A stretch of DNA of 64,000 nucleotides from Volutella citrinella. Taxonomy: Eukaryota > Ascomycota > Sordariomycetes > Hypocreales > Nectriaceae. The notes below the pieces were generated by a model. That model saw nothing but the letters and a program-made list of their open reading frames with translations, was not told where the DNA came from and ran no database searches. The stretch's first letter is position 1. Each line of letters starts with the position of its first letter. Below are positions 45,658 to 58,769 of this stretch, in pieces. The position numbers were made by a program, and so were the translations under genes. The stretch is from positions 4,588,001 through 4,652,000 of the forward strand of contig JAWZSP010000002.1 of the NCBI GenBank assembly GCA_034401135.1. Reading direction: 5' to 3'.

Positions 45658-48600
45658 ATGGATGTCTTTGGCGCCGTGGCTGGCGCCATTGCGCTGCTGC
45701 ATCTGGCCGTGAAGAGCTGCAGAGTGCTCATGGAAATACGAGAGGTTCAGGACGACTTCAAGCAGCTCCACGAAGTGGTAAGATCTCAAGGGATTAACTG
45801 TCAATTCGGAAGCGAACTCGCTAACACGTACGAATCAAGATTGAAGGCCTCGACAGGCAGGTCAAGTGCGTCAAAGAAGCGAACCGGTCGGTATCCGAAC
45901 GCATCCAAGCAGAACTGCGACAAACCGGACGGAAACTCGACGATATCAAAAACGATCTGAACGAAATTGAGGATAAGGTTACAAAGGGCCAGGCTAAAGA
46001 CGGCACAGTCAAGGCCAAGACGATTAAGTGGCTTGTCGAGACCAAGCAGATTGCCAAGCTGCTAGACAGGGCGCGACACGTCAAGCTTGACTTTATATTT
46101 GCCATCAGCTGCTCCCAGCCTGAACAACTGGACCGGGTCGAGCGGTTGACGACGGTGATGTGGCAGGATATGATTGGGAATCAGCCGTGCGTCGCAACTG
46201 GTGGCACGTCAGGGAGTTGGCGATTGCTGATCGAGTCGCAGAATAATCAACGCCATAAGCAGCGGAGTTGCTGTCCTGTTAGAGAGGCCAAGTGGGATCG
46301 AACGACTTGACGACCCGTCACTAACAGATCAGCGGGTAGTTGAAGAACTGCCCAACTCGTGGACTGAAGCTGATGAGGCAGTGTTCCAGAAGAGTAGCAA
46401 TCAAGGCGAAAGGTCCTCCGGTAGTACCGACGAGACGAGGGCGGCTGTAACCAGCGTTCCGCACATGACTCGATATCAAGACATGAATCGGGCAACATCC
46501 CTATGGATGCCCACGATACCCCAATCCAAGCCAGGCTGTCGCACCAACTGTCATTGTGCATGCCACAACAGCCTGAAGCCAAGAAAGCAAAGTCCATTAG
46601 ACACCGTAGTGGGCGCCCTTGGGGTAACTGTTCAAACGAAGCTAGCGCGAGCCGAGTGGGATGCGCGATGCAAATGCCGCGGACGATGGCAGGTCGAGCT
46701 CCGGCCTCCGCTCTGGCTGAGGGCTACTGCCTATCAGATTTGGGGCTACCACGATGCACCAGGACCGACATTCTCCTTGCGACCGGTGAGAACGATACCG
46801 TGGGAGGACGATTTGTGGGATCATTCTCGGCAACCGGTTCGATCGCTGCAGATAAAGATGATGAACGGATTTGTGTTGTATCCTAATGACAGGTCGGAGA
46901 CGGGGGTGGGGATCATGCAGGTAAGGCAGAATTTGATGATCAGATCCTATAGCTAATGGAGGAGTAGGTAGCGATTGGCAATAGAAACTGGGGGGTGGTG
47001 GAAATGCTTCTCGTGGAGTGGAAGAGTATCCTCCCAGAACAAGGCCTTCCCCGGTGAGTAGATGCTTTGCGATTTGGATGGCCACGAGCTGATTCTGTGG
47101 GAGCAAGAGAAACCGGATGGTTCGCAAATCAAAGACTGGCTGCTGTTGGTACGGATGAGAAGCTCTCAGGGCTGCTGCGGCAAGTGGTCTCATTTGCTGG
47201 AATCGAGGACGAGCCGACGTCGGATGTGCACGAGGCAGCGAGAGCTGGCGACGGGGCGGCATTGCTTGTGGCGTTGCAAAGGCTTAAAGATGTCGCAGAA
47301 TTGAATGTGCTCGACAGCACTGGGAGGGCGCCCCTGCACTGGGCTGTCTATCATGAAGAAGCCGACATGGCACAGCAGCTGATTGACGCGGGTGCTGATG
47401 TCGACATCACAGACTCGAACATGTGGGCGCCACTAGCGTATTCTGCGTGGAAGAATTACGCCGAGTGCATGCGCCGGCTGCTGGCTGCCGGGTGTGGCAT
47501 TGACCATCGCCTGCCTGACGGACGCACAGTGCTGCACCTTGCTGCGACATATGCGTCGGTTGATGCCGTCAAGTTGCTACTGGATGCCGCGCAGGACCGG
47601 GACCCATCCAACCCCAGAGCAATGGCAAAGCTGGCAGCCGTTGCCGATTCTGTACATGGCCAAGTGGCGCTGCACAGCCTAGGGGTGACTGCTCATAAGG
47701 AAGGCGCAACTGACGACGCGATTCAAGAGACGGCGCATTTGTTGCTTGGCGCACTCCCCCAAAGCCTCGAGGCGCGCAGCAAGAGAGGTCAAACGCCGGC
47801 ACTGACCGCGGTCATCTACGACAGTTTGCCCCTTCTGCGATGCCTCGTCCGAAATGGCGCGTCCTTGGCCACCGTCAATGTCAGGTCACAGAATCTGCTG
47901 CACGTGGCTGCCCAACAAAGCACCGCGCCAACGCTCGAGTTCCTGTTCGACAACAAGGACAAGCTGGCCAACATCAATCACGACTTGCCCGACAGGTGGG
48001 GAAATATGCCCTGGGACGAATTTATCATTTGCGTCCAAGAGCAGCCCTGGCGTCTTGATGACCGCCGACACGCGAGTTATCATGAGCAAGTATTGTTTGT
48101 CCGTCTCTTCCGCAATGTCCGAGACACAAACATCGGCGGCGACATGGCCAGGCTGCAAGATGCCGCCACTGCCATCGCCCGCGACGACACTGCTGCTGCC
48201 ATAGCCTGCTTATCCACCCTCGAGCAACATGCTCATTCGGGCACTGCTGGCTGGTGTCGCGCCATCGTCGGCCAGTTGCGCGCTGGCGAGAGTGAATGTG
48301 TCGCAGACGCCATCCGTGATTTTCTACAGGAACTTGGCGAGGAACTCGAGACCTCGCCATGGGACCAGACCAGTCGGTTTGACCACCTCGCAAACCAGAA
48401 TCGTTGGATTCGAATCGCAGAGGCATCTTTTTATATTGAATTCGATGACGCGCCAGATGCGAAAGACACTCCCCAGAGCAGCCAGCACACCAAATCAGCA
48501 CAGGATGATGCCCAGTCTGATCAAACTTCACCACCCAAGCAAGAAAGTGAGCAGAATTCATTTGCCAACTATGAAGACTTTGCCATCTGCGGGCCAGTTC

Positions 48601-48947
48601 CACATCACAGTCAAATTCTTGAAATCTACGACAAGCCAGGAAATTTGCTGTACCACCGCTTAGCCGAACATGATGGAAAAGACACTATCGAGTTTCTGCA
48701 AGGGTATCTAGGAGAGCCTGTGAACTGGGAGGAAGACGTGGTTTGGGATGTCGCACCTGGTTATTATTATTCCATGGGCTTTGAGAGCGGGTCCGAACAG
48801 TATTCTGGAGACGGATCAGTGTCGGAGTGGGAAACAGTGACCGAAGATGAAGATGAAGATGAAGAGGACCATGAAGAGGAAGCAACCGAAGCCGAGGACG
48901 AGCCAGAAGTCGATCTTGCATACAATCGAGTATACCCAAGTAGCTGA
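45658..48947 (+). CDS. ankyrin-repeat protein with STAND-type N-terminal domain, 5 exons
   Basis: Exons 45658-45777, 45840-46266, 46328-46920, 46968-47053 and 47108-48947 sum to 3066 nt, or 1021 aa. The N-terminus (MDVFGAVAGAIALLHLAVKS, then coiled helices) is the helical domain found in front of fungal STAND and ankyrin proteins. A Cys/His patch follows (CRTNCHCACH, later CKCRGRW), a pattern seen in many fungal ankyrin proteins. Ankyrin repeats lie at about 420-680 (GRAPLHWAVYHEEADMAQQL, DGRTVLHLAATYASVDAVKL). The C-terminus is acidic. No NTPase lies between the N-terminal domain and the repeats. Intron 46267-46327 has a weak donor (GTTGCT), so that junction is the least certain. Confidence 0.8.
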
Positions 48948-49171
48948 CCACAGCTCAGTCAAGGGCACACGACTACGGAATGAATTGCTTGACAGTTGAT
49001 CTACTCCTTGATGATACTTTTGAGAAGCATTAGCTGAACTCGTCACCGCTCTTTCCCATCTGCGCACATGACATGATGAGTGGCTGTGCATGTCAGCAAA
49101 GGAGGCCAATACGCATCCCCTCCTTATAATGCCACTCATGAAACCACTACTTGTTTTCAAGCTTACTATAC
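48948..49171. other. short spacer after the ankyrin gene
   Basis: It holds the 3' end of the ankyrin gene and the 5' flank of the first tRNA-like element. Nothing else is seen. Confidence 0.4.
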
Positions 49172-49256
49172 CCCACTTTGGTCTAATGGTGAAGACGCCA
49201 ACTTTGTCCATTCTCTGAACGATTAGGAGATCTGGGTTCGAATCCTGGAAGGGGGG
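49172..49256 (+). tRNA. tRNA-like element 1, altered anticodon arm
   Basis: Perfect internal Pol III promoter boxes are present: an A box (TGGTCTAATGG) and a B box (GGTTCGAATCC). A 7-bp acceptor stem (CCCACTT with AAGGGGG, one A-G mismatch), a D arm (GTC/GAC) and a T arm can form. The anticodon region is 34 nt and does not fold into a standard 5-bp stem, either as an unusual intron or decay. A T-run (CTTTTT) follows as Pol III terminator. It is about 70 percent identical in layout to element 2. Confidence 0.45.
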
Positions 49257-49388
49257 CTTTCTTTTTGTCCTTCGAACTCGCACAGACTTGTATCGGAGAA
49301 TGTCGTTGCATCGCAATCGCGACAAGGCAACCCGTCACTGTCCTTGTTTAACAAGACCTGTTTCCCAAAACTAGCTACCCTACCACAC

Positions 49389-49460
49389 CCCACTTTGGTC
49401 CAACGGTGAAGACGCCAATCTTGAAAATTGGAAACCTAGGTTCGAATCCTGGAAGGGGGG
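49389..49460 (+). tRNA. tRNA-like element 2, complete cloverleaf, anticodon reads UGA by position
   Basis: The 72-nt sequence folds into a full cloverleaf: acceptor CCCACTT/AAGGGGG (one A-G mismatch), D stem GTC/GAC, anticodon stem CCAAT/ATTGG with loop CTTGAAA, a four-base variable loop, and T stem CTAGG/CCTGG with loop TTCGAAT. A and B boxes are perfect and TTTT follows. Position 34-36 reads TGA, which would decode Ser UCA, yet the short variable loop is not that of a serine tRNA. It may be a divergent or mis-acylated tRNA, or a tRNA-derived RNA. Confidence 0.55.
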
Positions 49461-49685
49461 CTTCACTTTTGCAACTTGTCCTGACAGGATGCGTCGTTAT
49501 TATTAGTGCCGGGCATCCTCCCAGATTGGTATTTGTTTTATGGAGGCGGCCTCGGCTCTAGCAGCTTGGTCAATGAGAAGAGTATTATTATTTTATTTAG
49601 TGTACATGTATAGCCAGAGGAGGGTATCTTAATGGTACAGAGGCCCTACATACAGAGCAGAGAGTATTGGCGTAGTACACGGGCA
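49461..49685. other. spacer before the ABC transporter 3' end
   Basis: No gene is seen; it probably contains the transporter 3'UTR. Confidence 0.4.
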
Positions 49686-52600
49686 TCAGAGGTCTTCCAT
49701 CCCTTGGGCTTGACATAGGCTTTTGAGTGCAGACGGCCCGTTGAGCAATTCAGCTGGTGACCCAGATTCCATCACCTTGCCATCGCCCATTACCACAACC
49801 ATATCATACTCCTTCACAAAGCTGAGACGGTGGACCACCTCAATGACTGTCCGTCCGGCCAGCTCCTCCTTGATGATGCGATTGGCCTCCTCATGAGTCT
49901 TGCCGTCGACACTGCTTGTCGCCTCATCCAATAGAACAACTTTACTCCGCGAAAGCAAGGCGCGAGCAAGACTAAAGAGCTGCTGCTGGCCCGTAGAGAA
50001 GCCCATGTCGGCCATGTTGGCATCAAGGCCGCCACGGGACTCGACGAGGCTCCAGATGCCGGTCTTGCGGAGTGGCTCGGCAAGCATATCGTCAGACTGC
50101 ACGCGATCTTCGGGGTCGAGGTTGTGACGCACGGATCCGGTAAGGCGTAGGGCGTTTTGCGAGAGGACGGCGAGGCGTGAGCGGATTTGTTGGCGGTCGA
50201 GAGTGGTGAGGTCGATGTCGTCGATGAGAATTGAGCCGGAGCGCAGCTCTAGGAGGCGGAGGATGGCGAGCATAAGGGATGATTTCCCGCTAGACATGTC
50301 AGCTGTTTTCCACGAATGCATCGTATTTCCAACTTACCTTCCCGTTCGTCCGCAGATGCAAACTCGCTGCCCGGGCTGGATGGTCAACGACACATCCCGC
50401 AGTACCAAATCACTCGATTCGCTTCATCATTGTTAGTAACTGTCCAACACTATTTTGGGATACTTCCCACCTGTACGAGGCAGCAAGCCCGTCAATCTCA
50501 ATCTTGCCACTTGATGGCCACTCAACCGACGGCGTATCATTCTCACCCTCCTTGTGCTCATCAGGAGTGTCGCGAACAAACGCCTTGATCCGTGCAATGG
50601 CCCCAAGAGAAGTCTCCAGCTCCGTCCACTGGTCAATCAGCAGCGTCAACGTCTGGTTAAACGTAACCAGGTTCACCAGCGCCAACGCAATGGATCCCTG
50701 GGTAGCCGACCCAGCGATGCGCAGGGCCACAGAGACGAGGAAGACGGCCACACCGGCCACAAACAGGTCCAAGACGACTTGCAGCCACCGCTGGATGCAA
50801 AACATGAGGTAGTACGGCTTCTGCGACCTGTCGAGCTTGTTGTAAAAGTCTTGCTGCAGCGCGTCTTCCCAGCCAAACGCGCGGATCGTGGCGAGGCCGG
50901 CGACTGTTTCGGTGAACTGCGTGTACAGCGGCGCCTTGGCTTCAATGTCCAGAAGACGCATCTGGCGGGACGTGCGGAGGTAGTACTTTTGGATCGTGTA
51001 CAGGCAGATGAGGGCAAAGGGGATAAAGGTGGCGGCGTATGAGGCACCGGAGCCGAGGATTGCGGCCTGGGCGATGATGCGGAAGCAGACTGCCTGTGTT
51101 AGCTTGTCGATTTCTTTTGTCACTGGCGTAAATGGGTGGCGACTCACGACTCAATACCATGATAAATGCCATGGGCAGATTTCCATCGATGAGTGTCATG
51201 TCCTGGCTAAATCTAATAGCGATTTAGGTCATACGGACTATTGCAATAGAGTCGGGGTGATTGCCTACCGGTTGAGGATGGTACCGCTATCAGTTGCTGT
51301 GAAGAAGGATAGAGGGGCTCTGCAAGGGATCAGCTGCTGTTTCACATGTACCGAGTCGATGCTAGTACCTGCAGGCGCTGCGGAGCAGTAGCTTGTGGAG
51401 GTTGATACCAGCGTTGGGTGCGCCAACAATGAAGAAAAACCTAGACAAAAATCAGTAATTACCATTCACCTGTCTGTCAAACCGACATCTTCAAGGCACG
51501 AACCCAATATCCACCAGGCCGACTAGCATGCTGCTCACAACAAAACCGATGTAGCCGCCCAGATAGCGCTGGTTGTTCGGGTCACCTCCCGCTTCCATCC
51601 AGAACTTGAGCCAAATATCTGCGTATCCATCATCAGCACGTTGCCAGATTCATGAGTAGAAGGGCGCTCACTTGGCATATTCTCCAGGACTGTGTTAATT
51701 GCACCAGAAGTAAATGTGATGAACATGACCTGCCATCCAAGAGCCTTGAGATATATCTTGTAACACTCAGTATCACCGGTTAGTCTGTTCAGCTCTGTCA
51801 CGCTGGAGACGGGGGCCAGCGTGGCATCGGGGGATCGACTGCCCGGTGATTTCCCTTCATCTTTCTGCGATGCGTCATTAGATAGAGTCTTGCCCAGACT
51901 ATCGCCAAGACGTGTCTCAATATCGTCAGATGGCACTTGGTTGTGGATAATACGGCCTTGGTCGAGCATTGTCATGTAGTCGGCAGAGTGTAGCAAGTTG
52001 GCTGCAGCAGGTTAATTAGAAGTCAGGATGCGGACTTGAAAGCAAGGCAACACTAACCATTATGAGTGACAAGAACTACAGTCGTATTTGGCTTTCTGAG
52101 GTAGCCGTCGGGGCCCAGGAGCCTCTGGAAAACGGTGCTTGCCGTGTTGTTATCCAGGCCGCTAAAGATGTCGTCGAGCAAATACGTTGTCTGCTGCGAG
52201 TAAAGGGCACGAGCCAGAGCCTTGATACGCACTCATTAGCTGAATCCATACTTTTCATATTATCCATTGACTTACCACTCTCTGCTGCTGTCCGCCGCTC
52301 AATGTGATACCCCCAGACCCGACAATGGTGAATTCTCCAGCGGGAAGATCGTCGATGTCCTTGTCAAGGGCGCAGACTCTCAGTACAGTCGACAACAGTT
52401 CATCATTGAGTGGGGATTGGCCGATGATGTTGTCGCGAATTGTCACATTCTGGAGCCACGGCTCTTGGCTGCAGTAGGCAACGGCGTCGGTCGATAGTGA
52501 CATGGAGCCCGTCTTCAGAGTGATTTCGCCAAGGATGGCGCGCAGGAGTGACGTCTTTCCGGATCCAATCTTGCCGACAACCATGGAGACGGAACCCTTC

Positions 52601-54712
52601 GGGATGACCAGGTCAATCTCTCGCAGCAGCTCGACATCATCCGCCGTTGCAAATGTTGCACCTTGTACGGAGATGACTGTTCCAAGCGATGTATCCCGAC
52701 TCTTCACAGTATCGAGCTGCAAATCATTGCTTGTGGCAGGTTTGCTCTTCACATCACTCCCAACTGCTCCCATCGTGCCGCCTGAGTCCGAAGATGAGGG
52801 CGTCGACGAGGTCTGGTCGCTCTCCTTCTTTCCGAGCTCCAAGAAAGCCTGGATACGGCCGAATCCAGCGACGGTGCCTGCCGCTTGTGCTAGAGAGATC
52901 AATAGAAGCGTCAAAGGTTCTGTGATGAGCGAAATAATGGCGAGCGAGGTAAAGACCTGGGAAAGACTGAGCTGGACGCTTTGGCCCTTCCAGTACAGCG
53001 CCGCCAGAAGAACAACCATGGGAGATGCGGTGGCGGACATGGCAGCTGGCAGGTAGATTCGCCGTTAGTTCAGGCAACGGCACGATGGCGGCGATATAAA
53101 TAGTGTAATAATAACTCACAGAGATAAATGAGGCCTACCAAGAGCCGTCGATAAGTGCTGGAGGCTTTCATTTCCGCAACGCGCAGGTTGTGAATCAACA
53201 AATGGGCGTAATCGGTGAGGCCCATCATTTTGATGCTCTTCATCTGACTGAGGACTGAGGAAGTCTCTCCGATGCGCTTCTGAATAGACTCTTGCCATTT
53301 CACGGTGGCAGACTCCAAGCCCATTGCGAGAAAGCCAGCTGCAACGAGGTTTGCTGCATACAAGTCAGCTGCTATGATCTGTGGGGGGGCAACGAGTTGG
53401 TTTAGCAAATAATGGGGTTTTACCTAAAGCAGGAACGAGAACCAAGAGACTCGGGTTCCCAAGCTGTCGGTGCAGCAAGTAGATGCCCACAGGCAGCTCC
53501 ATGAAGCAAGCCCAGATATCATGGAATTGCTCGCCACCTCCAGTGATGACGTCAATGTCGGTGCTCATCAACGTGACTGGAGCATTCTCCTTGATGGCCG
53601 ACGCCTTGAGGCGCAGCGTGTTCTTGTAAATGAGCGATGCCAGCGCGCCGCGGTACAGGGTGACGAGCTGGAACGAGAGGTGGTGATACCACACGCCCGA
53701 GATGGCCATGCCGACGTAGACAAGCGCCGTGGCTCCAATGAGGCCGCTGGCAGACTGTACGGAGAGCTCCGTCTCAGGCGCGCCGACCATGAGCACCACA
53801 GACTGGATGAGGAAGGGCTGGGCAAACTTGAAGCCGCTGTGCAGCAGGCGGGGAGGCATGCCGGCGAGGAAAGCCCACTTGAACTCGGCAAAGGTGCACA
53901 GGAAGAGACTGGGCTCGGTCTTCCTAGACTCTGCGTCCCAGGCTTTTTCGAGACGCTGCAGCAGCGTTTGGGAGTCGAATTTTTCGTTGATGGGCTCGAG
54001 ATCATCAACTTCGATGACATTTCGGGAGCCCCTAAAGAGAAGTGGGTTAAGCCACAGGAACAGACTGCGGCTAATGACTCCCGCAGACGGCTCTCGGATA
54101 GGCGTCTTTTCGCGGACAGCTGGACGTTTGGGTGTCTCTTCCAGGATGAGCAGTAGAAGCTTTGCGACAACCGAGACGGTGAAGACGGATGCCGTGGCCT
54201 CCAAGTTGGGTCGGATCCAGAACGTGCGAGCGAGAGCAATGTCCAGGATGATGGTTAGTAAAAGATAGGTGCCGAGCAGCACCGAGGGCTTGCAAGATTT
54301 AGTGTGCTCAAAGTATGATAGCAGGAGCATTGCCAGCGACTCGACCAGTGCTAGTGCAGGTTCGGCGATGGAAGTCTCGTGTTTGAGGGCCTTGGGTCGA
54401 TATGTGGATAGAGCCAGCAATGCGGCTTGCAGGCAGGTGAAGATGCATATTGTAATCTGCATCATGAAGTTAGATGATGTGAAGGGTACAGAAATCATGT
54501 CTTGCTCCAAGCTGACGCACCAGTTTGGCCCAAAGCAAAGCCCCGGGTTTTACAGATCGAGGACGCTTGTAGAGCGCATAAACGCGCAGAGGAACTAGGA
54601 AGATGAAGACAGCCGTGGGCAGCAGCGACAAGATGCTCTGCTCAAACAGCAGCGTAAAGTCGAAGACGCCGTGGAGTTGAGGCCCGAAGCCTTGGTCGTT
54701 GGCAGCGGCCAT
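49686..54712 (-). CDS. ABCC (MRP-type) full-size ABC transporter, many introns
   Basis: Starting MAAANDQGFGPQ, the gene runs through about ten exons to about 1400 aa. Order: TMD0-like N-terminal helices; first TMD (VISRSLFLWLNPLLFRGSRN); NBD1 with Walker A GKIGSGKTS, signature LSGGQQQRV and Walker B YLLDDIFSGLD; second TMD (APLSFFTATDSGTILNRF, then FTETVAGLATIRAFG); NBD2 with Walker A GRTGSGKSS (split by an intron near 50290), signature FSTGQQQLFSLARAL and Walker B VVLLDEATSSVD. Most junctions I checked keep phase. ABCC proteins export glutathione or other conjugates, toxins and secondary metabolites at the plasma membrane or vacuole. The NBD2 signature departs from LSxGQ at its first residue. 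Substrate is unknown. Confidence 0.93.
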
Positions 54713-56321
54713 GACGATGGCTAGATCGCACGGCGACGAGGACGCAGGGGAATGCAGGACACCGTGACATTCAACAATGCAGGTCGCGGGTTGTCACGAT
54801 CGTTCAGGGTCAGTCGTATTCTCGGTTTCCAACGCGAGGTGCACGTGATGCTCAGCGCTAAGCAAAACTCCAGGGATCTGGTACGTTGGGATACGAAGCA
54901 CCCAGTCGGGACGCGCAATACGTACGGGAGTAGTGCCAAGATGCCGGCCAAACTTTGTGATGAACAATAGGATGGCGATGTGCCAGGTGATTGCCTACGT
55001 CTATTATTTAGCGAGCGATGCAGTCACTTTGTTTGTTCTCCCAATTGTTCCTGTATCGCAGACGTGAAAGGACCCATTGAGCACGGAGTAGACTAGGTAA
55101 GCTTATTCGTATAAGATGATCGACCGATCGCCATCCCGTGCGCTATGACTGGCAAGACTAGTAATGACCAATTGAGGTCATCTGATGTCTCAAAATTGAT
55201 GCAGGATCCTAAATATTCCGACGAATTGACCAATGGGGCAATACACTGCGACTCTTACATCATTCAGCCAAGCAGCTAGCTGACCAAGAGCGGCACCAGG
55301 ATGTCATTCAGTCAACGTCAAGAGCCTATTGTCGTAATGCCCACGGTCCGTGTCTCCCTATTTTTATTTTCAAAATTTTCGAATTAATTCATCTACCATC
55401 ACAAGTTAGTTAGCTATTGCACACCCGATGAGTCTGTAAACAGTTCCATTTGCAAATGTTACAAAGCCTAGGGTAGGGAAGCATCGCGAATCCCACTCAG
55501 CCACAGAAGAAACGCGGCGTGGCTTGTGTGGATCTCCACGTTGCCTGCCTGCGCCACTTAGAGCCGTTTCCCCGGACAATTAATTAGAGTTGGACGGTTG
55601 GACCGAAGCCGTCTTTCCTGTGGAGGAGAGACTGTATCCAATCCGATGAGGACCTTGATCTAGGCCATTGCTCCTTGACGCGTGACCCCTGGCGAGTTTC
55701 GCGTTTCACTAGCGAGGCGCCAACGTTAGATGTCACCTCCGCTAGCTCGAAGCAGCAGTCTTTGTCGCGTACCACTTCCTCCGCTTCTGCATCAATCTGT
55801 CCACTCCGACAGGAACCGGGGGCGGTTGATTAGCTGGCGAGAAGCAGGGGAAACAGTCTCAAAGGCCATGCACCCATCATGTCGATCCCCCGGGCCAAGG
55901 CAGAGACCGGGGCAGTGCTGTCAGCCCGTCACTGGTGTCTGTCTGCCTTTGCCCTATTCAGGGATTGTCCACTATAGGGCTTAGCGCCAGTACTCACCCT
56001 CAGCGCCGTTGCATCAGCTCATTTCTCGGGCTGACGTCCAAGCGTCTAGACTGGACTGCCTTACGGACGAAGGAGTTCATACCCTGTGCTCGCCAATTCC
56101 AGCTGCTCAAAATAGGCCCACACTGCTACTCGATGCATGCACAGAGCCTGCGGCCCCAATGAAACCGGCTGGTGCGACACTGCCGCCCGCCCGTCTTGGC
56201 TCCCGCGGCAGATTAGTGCCATCGGTCCCCTGCCATTAAATCTCACTGCCGCTCTCTTCCTCCTCAATTCAAAGTGTACCGCGCCCCGTTGACGGCTCGC
56301 TCTCTTGCGACAGGTGACACC
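54713..56321. promoter_or_regulatory. divergent intergenic region
   Basis: This 1.6-kb gap separates the ABC transporter start and the DUF6536 gene start, so both promoters lie here. Open frames inside are short and motif-free. I see no other element. Confidence 0.4.
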
Positions 56322-58769
56322 ATGGCGCCCCGTCGCAGAGCCGGTATCGTGGCTCATTTCAAGGCCATAGTCAAGGACCCGGGATGGAGACCCGCAGCCA
56401 TTGGCATGACGTGGCTCATCACCATCCTGACGGGCCTTTTACTCATCTTGCTCTTCGTGTCGGTGCTCGGGCTTAACGGCGGGAAAAACCCCATCGGCGG
56501 AGAGAGTTTGCTCATCACGGGCGACTGCACCACCACGTCGCGAGCCAATCTGTGGCTGCATTTGGTGATTAACATGGTCGCCACGGGTACACTAGACTTG
56601 ACACTCGAGTGGTTCAATCGCTAACTATGGCTAGGCATTCTGGCATCCTCCAACTTCTTCATGCAGTCGGTGGTTGCTCCCACGCGGAGGGAAGTGGACA
56701 ATGCCCACGCCAAGGGCCACTGGCTGGAAATTGGCGCCCAATCTGTTCGCAACCTCGGCTTTGTATCGAAACAACGTGCCGTTTTCTGGTTTCTTTTCGC
56801 ATGCAGCTCCGTTCCTTTGCATCTCGTCTTCAACGGTGTGATTTTTGAGTCAAAGGCTTCGACAAACTTCAAGCTCGTCCTCGCAGCGGAATCATTCATA
56901 AAGGGAGCTTCCTTCACGATACCAACCGTCGCAGAGACCATGAATGAGGAACAGAGGCTGTACAACGGGACGCTGGACTACATCTCGTCATACAGCACTG
57001 CCAAGTCCAAGGCCACGTTACAAAACATCTCTGAGTCCCTAAAAAACGACAACAATTGGGAGCGGCTAGACCTGGCAGCATGCATGAAGCGGTACAACAC
57101 TCCTAAAGCAGCCCTGACAAGATATCGACACGCCATCCTGGTCATAAGCGAGGAGAATGGCACCTTTTCTCCGGGCTGGAGCCGGAAAGACGTCATGAAA
57201 GACGCAAGCCTTGCGGGTACCAACGACATCGACGAAACGAACTCGCTGTGGTGGGAAGAGAGCATCACGAGAACAGAGCTCAAGCCGAGGGAGAAGTATA
57301 CGCTCAAGGAATGGATGACGTGGTTTGAAGAGGGTCCAATCACGGATTTTGATCCCGGCTCTGGGAAATTGACGATGAACCCGAAATACATCCAGTCGGA
57401 CCACCAAGCCATGCAGGTCCAGTACTGCCTCTCCGAAAAATTCGAGCCACTATGCCAGCTCCAAGTATCGAACCCGATCCTGCTGTGCGTCTTTCTACTG
57501 TGTGCGCTCAAGACGGCGCTGTGCATCCTCTTCCTCGTCATTGGAGGATGGGGAGATGAAGATCCCCTCTTGACGCCAGGAGATGCCATCTCGTCTTTCA
57601 TCTCCAACCCCGACGACCACACAAAAGGCATGTGTACGCTGAGCTTTGTGGACGCCGCTGCTCGCTCCAAGCGAAAGCTTGTTGGAGATTCCAAGGTGCC
57701 CTGGTCACAGCAGGCGCGTGAATGGAGAAGACGCGGGCGATGGGCGGGAAGAGCCATCTCGAAAAGCATCTGGGTCGTGACCTACATCTTTATCGGTGGC
57801 GCCGTCATCGGTGGTGTTTTGCTGGCTTTGTTGTCCATCACAGGACAGGGAGTGTATGTGTGAGCCATTCCTGGCGAGATGCTTGTCAAACTAACCACGA
57901 TGAATAGGAGCGAATCGAGGTTTGGGCACTCGCCGGACAACAATACGATTGATGTGCCGGGAATCGCAGATGCCACCATCATGGCACTCACTGCACTCGC
58001 AAACACGCCACAACTCATTTTATCCATCTGCTACATTGCCTGCAACGGTCTATTCACCCGCATGCTGGCCGAGTTTGAATGGGCATCCTACAGCGTCAGG
58101 TTCAAATCCCTGCGGGTTACCCATCCGAAGGGCTTGCAGCGGGCAACCTATCGGCTGCAGCTTCCCTACCGCTGGTCTATTCCGTTGATTGTGGTCAGCG
58201 TGATACTCCACTGGGTGTACTCCAACTGCCTCTATGTGAGCAATTATGAAGGTAAACTCCCTACTGCGGCTTCATTTCGCCTTATCAAATAGCTAACACG
58301 ATGCATAGGCTTCGAGGCGGACTTCCCATACGATAGTATGAAGCACCTGAGCCTTCAGTACTCAACTGTATCCGTCATAATCGGTCTCATGCTGTCTCTA
58401 TTGACAGCGATAAGCCCAGCCATCCTGGCCTGTATCAGGCTGCCTGGCGACATGGTCATTGCCGGATGCCGATCGACCGTCATGTCTGCGGCATGCCACG
58501 CCATACCGACTGAAAATGCCGGAAGGAGTTCTGGCGTGGAGGACGAAAACATTGAGATGAGACCGCTGCGCAGTGACAAAGCAGATTCCATCAACCTGAT
58601 GGAGAATGGTGTGGGTGGGCTCCAAGGCATGGCTATGCGGAGGGTGAAATGGGGCGAAGTGTCAGATGCTTCTGAGTTGACTGACTCGGGCGTCGGGCAC
58701 CTTGCTTTTGGAACGGAGGAGCAGACAGTCTCGCAGCCTGTTGAGGGGAAGCGTTATATGGGAAGATGA
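56322..58769 (+). CDS. DUF6536-type multi-pass membrane protein, 4 exons
   Basis: Introns 56587-56634, 57854-57907 and 58252-58308 give 762 aa with exact phase. The N-terminus shows the DUF6536 pattern: basic start, GWRPAAIGMTWLITILTGLL, CTTTSRANLWLHLVINMVAT, then ILASSNFFMQSVVAPTRREV and DNAHAKGHWLEIGAQSVRN. A large glycosylatable loop follows, then a cluster of C-terminal membrane segments (TIMALTALANTPQLILSICY; PLIVVSVILHWVYSNCLYV; IIGLMLSLLTAISPAILACI) and a charged tail. The family is fungal, membrane-bound and of unknown function. In the window it stands divergent to the ABC transporter. Confidence 0.88.

Noticed and set aside
53470..54156. 228-codon frame on the plus strand
   Set aside because: It is antisense to the first membrane domain of the ABC transporter and has no motif.
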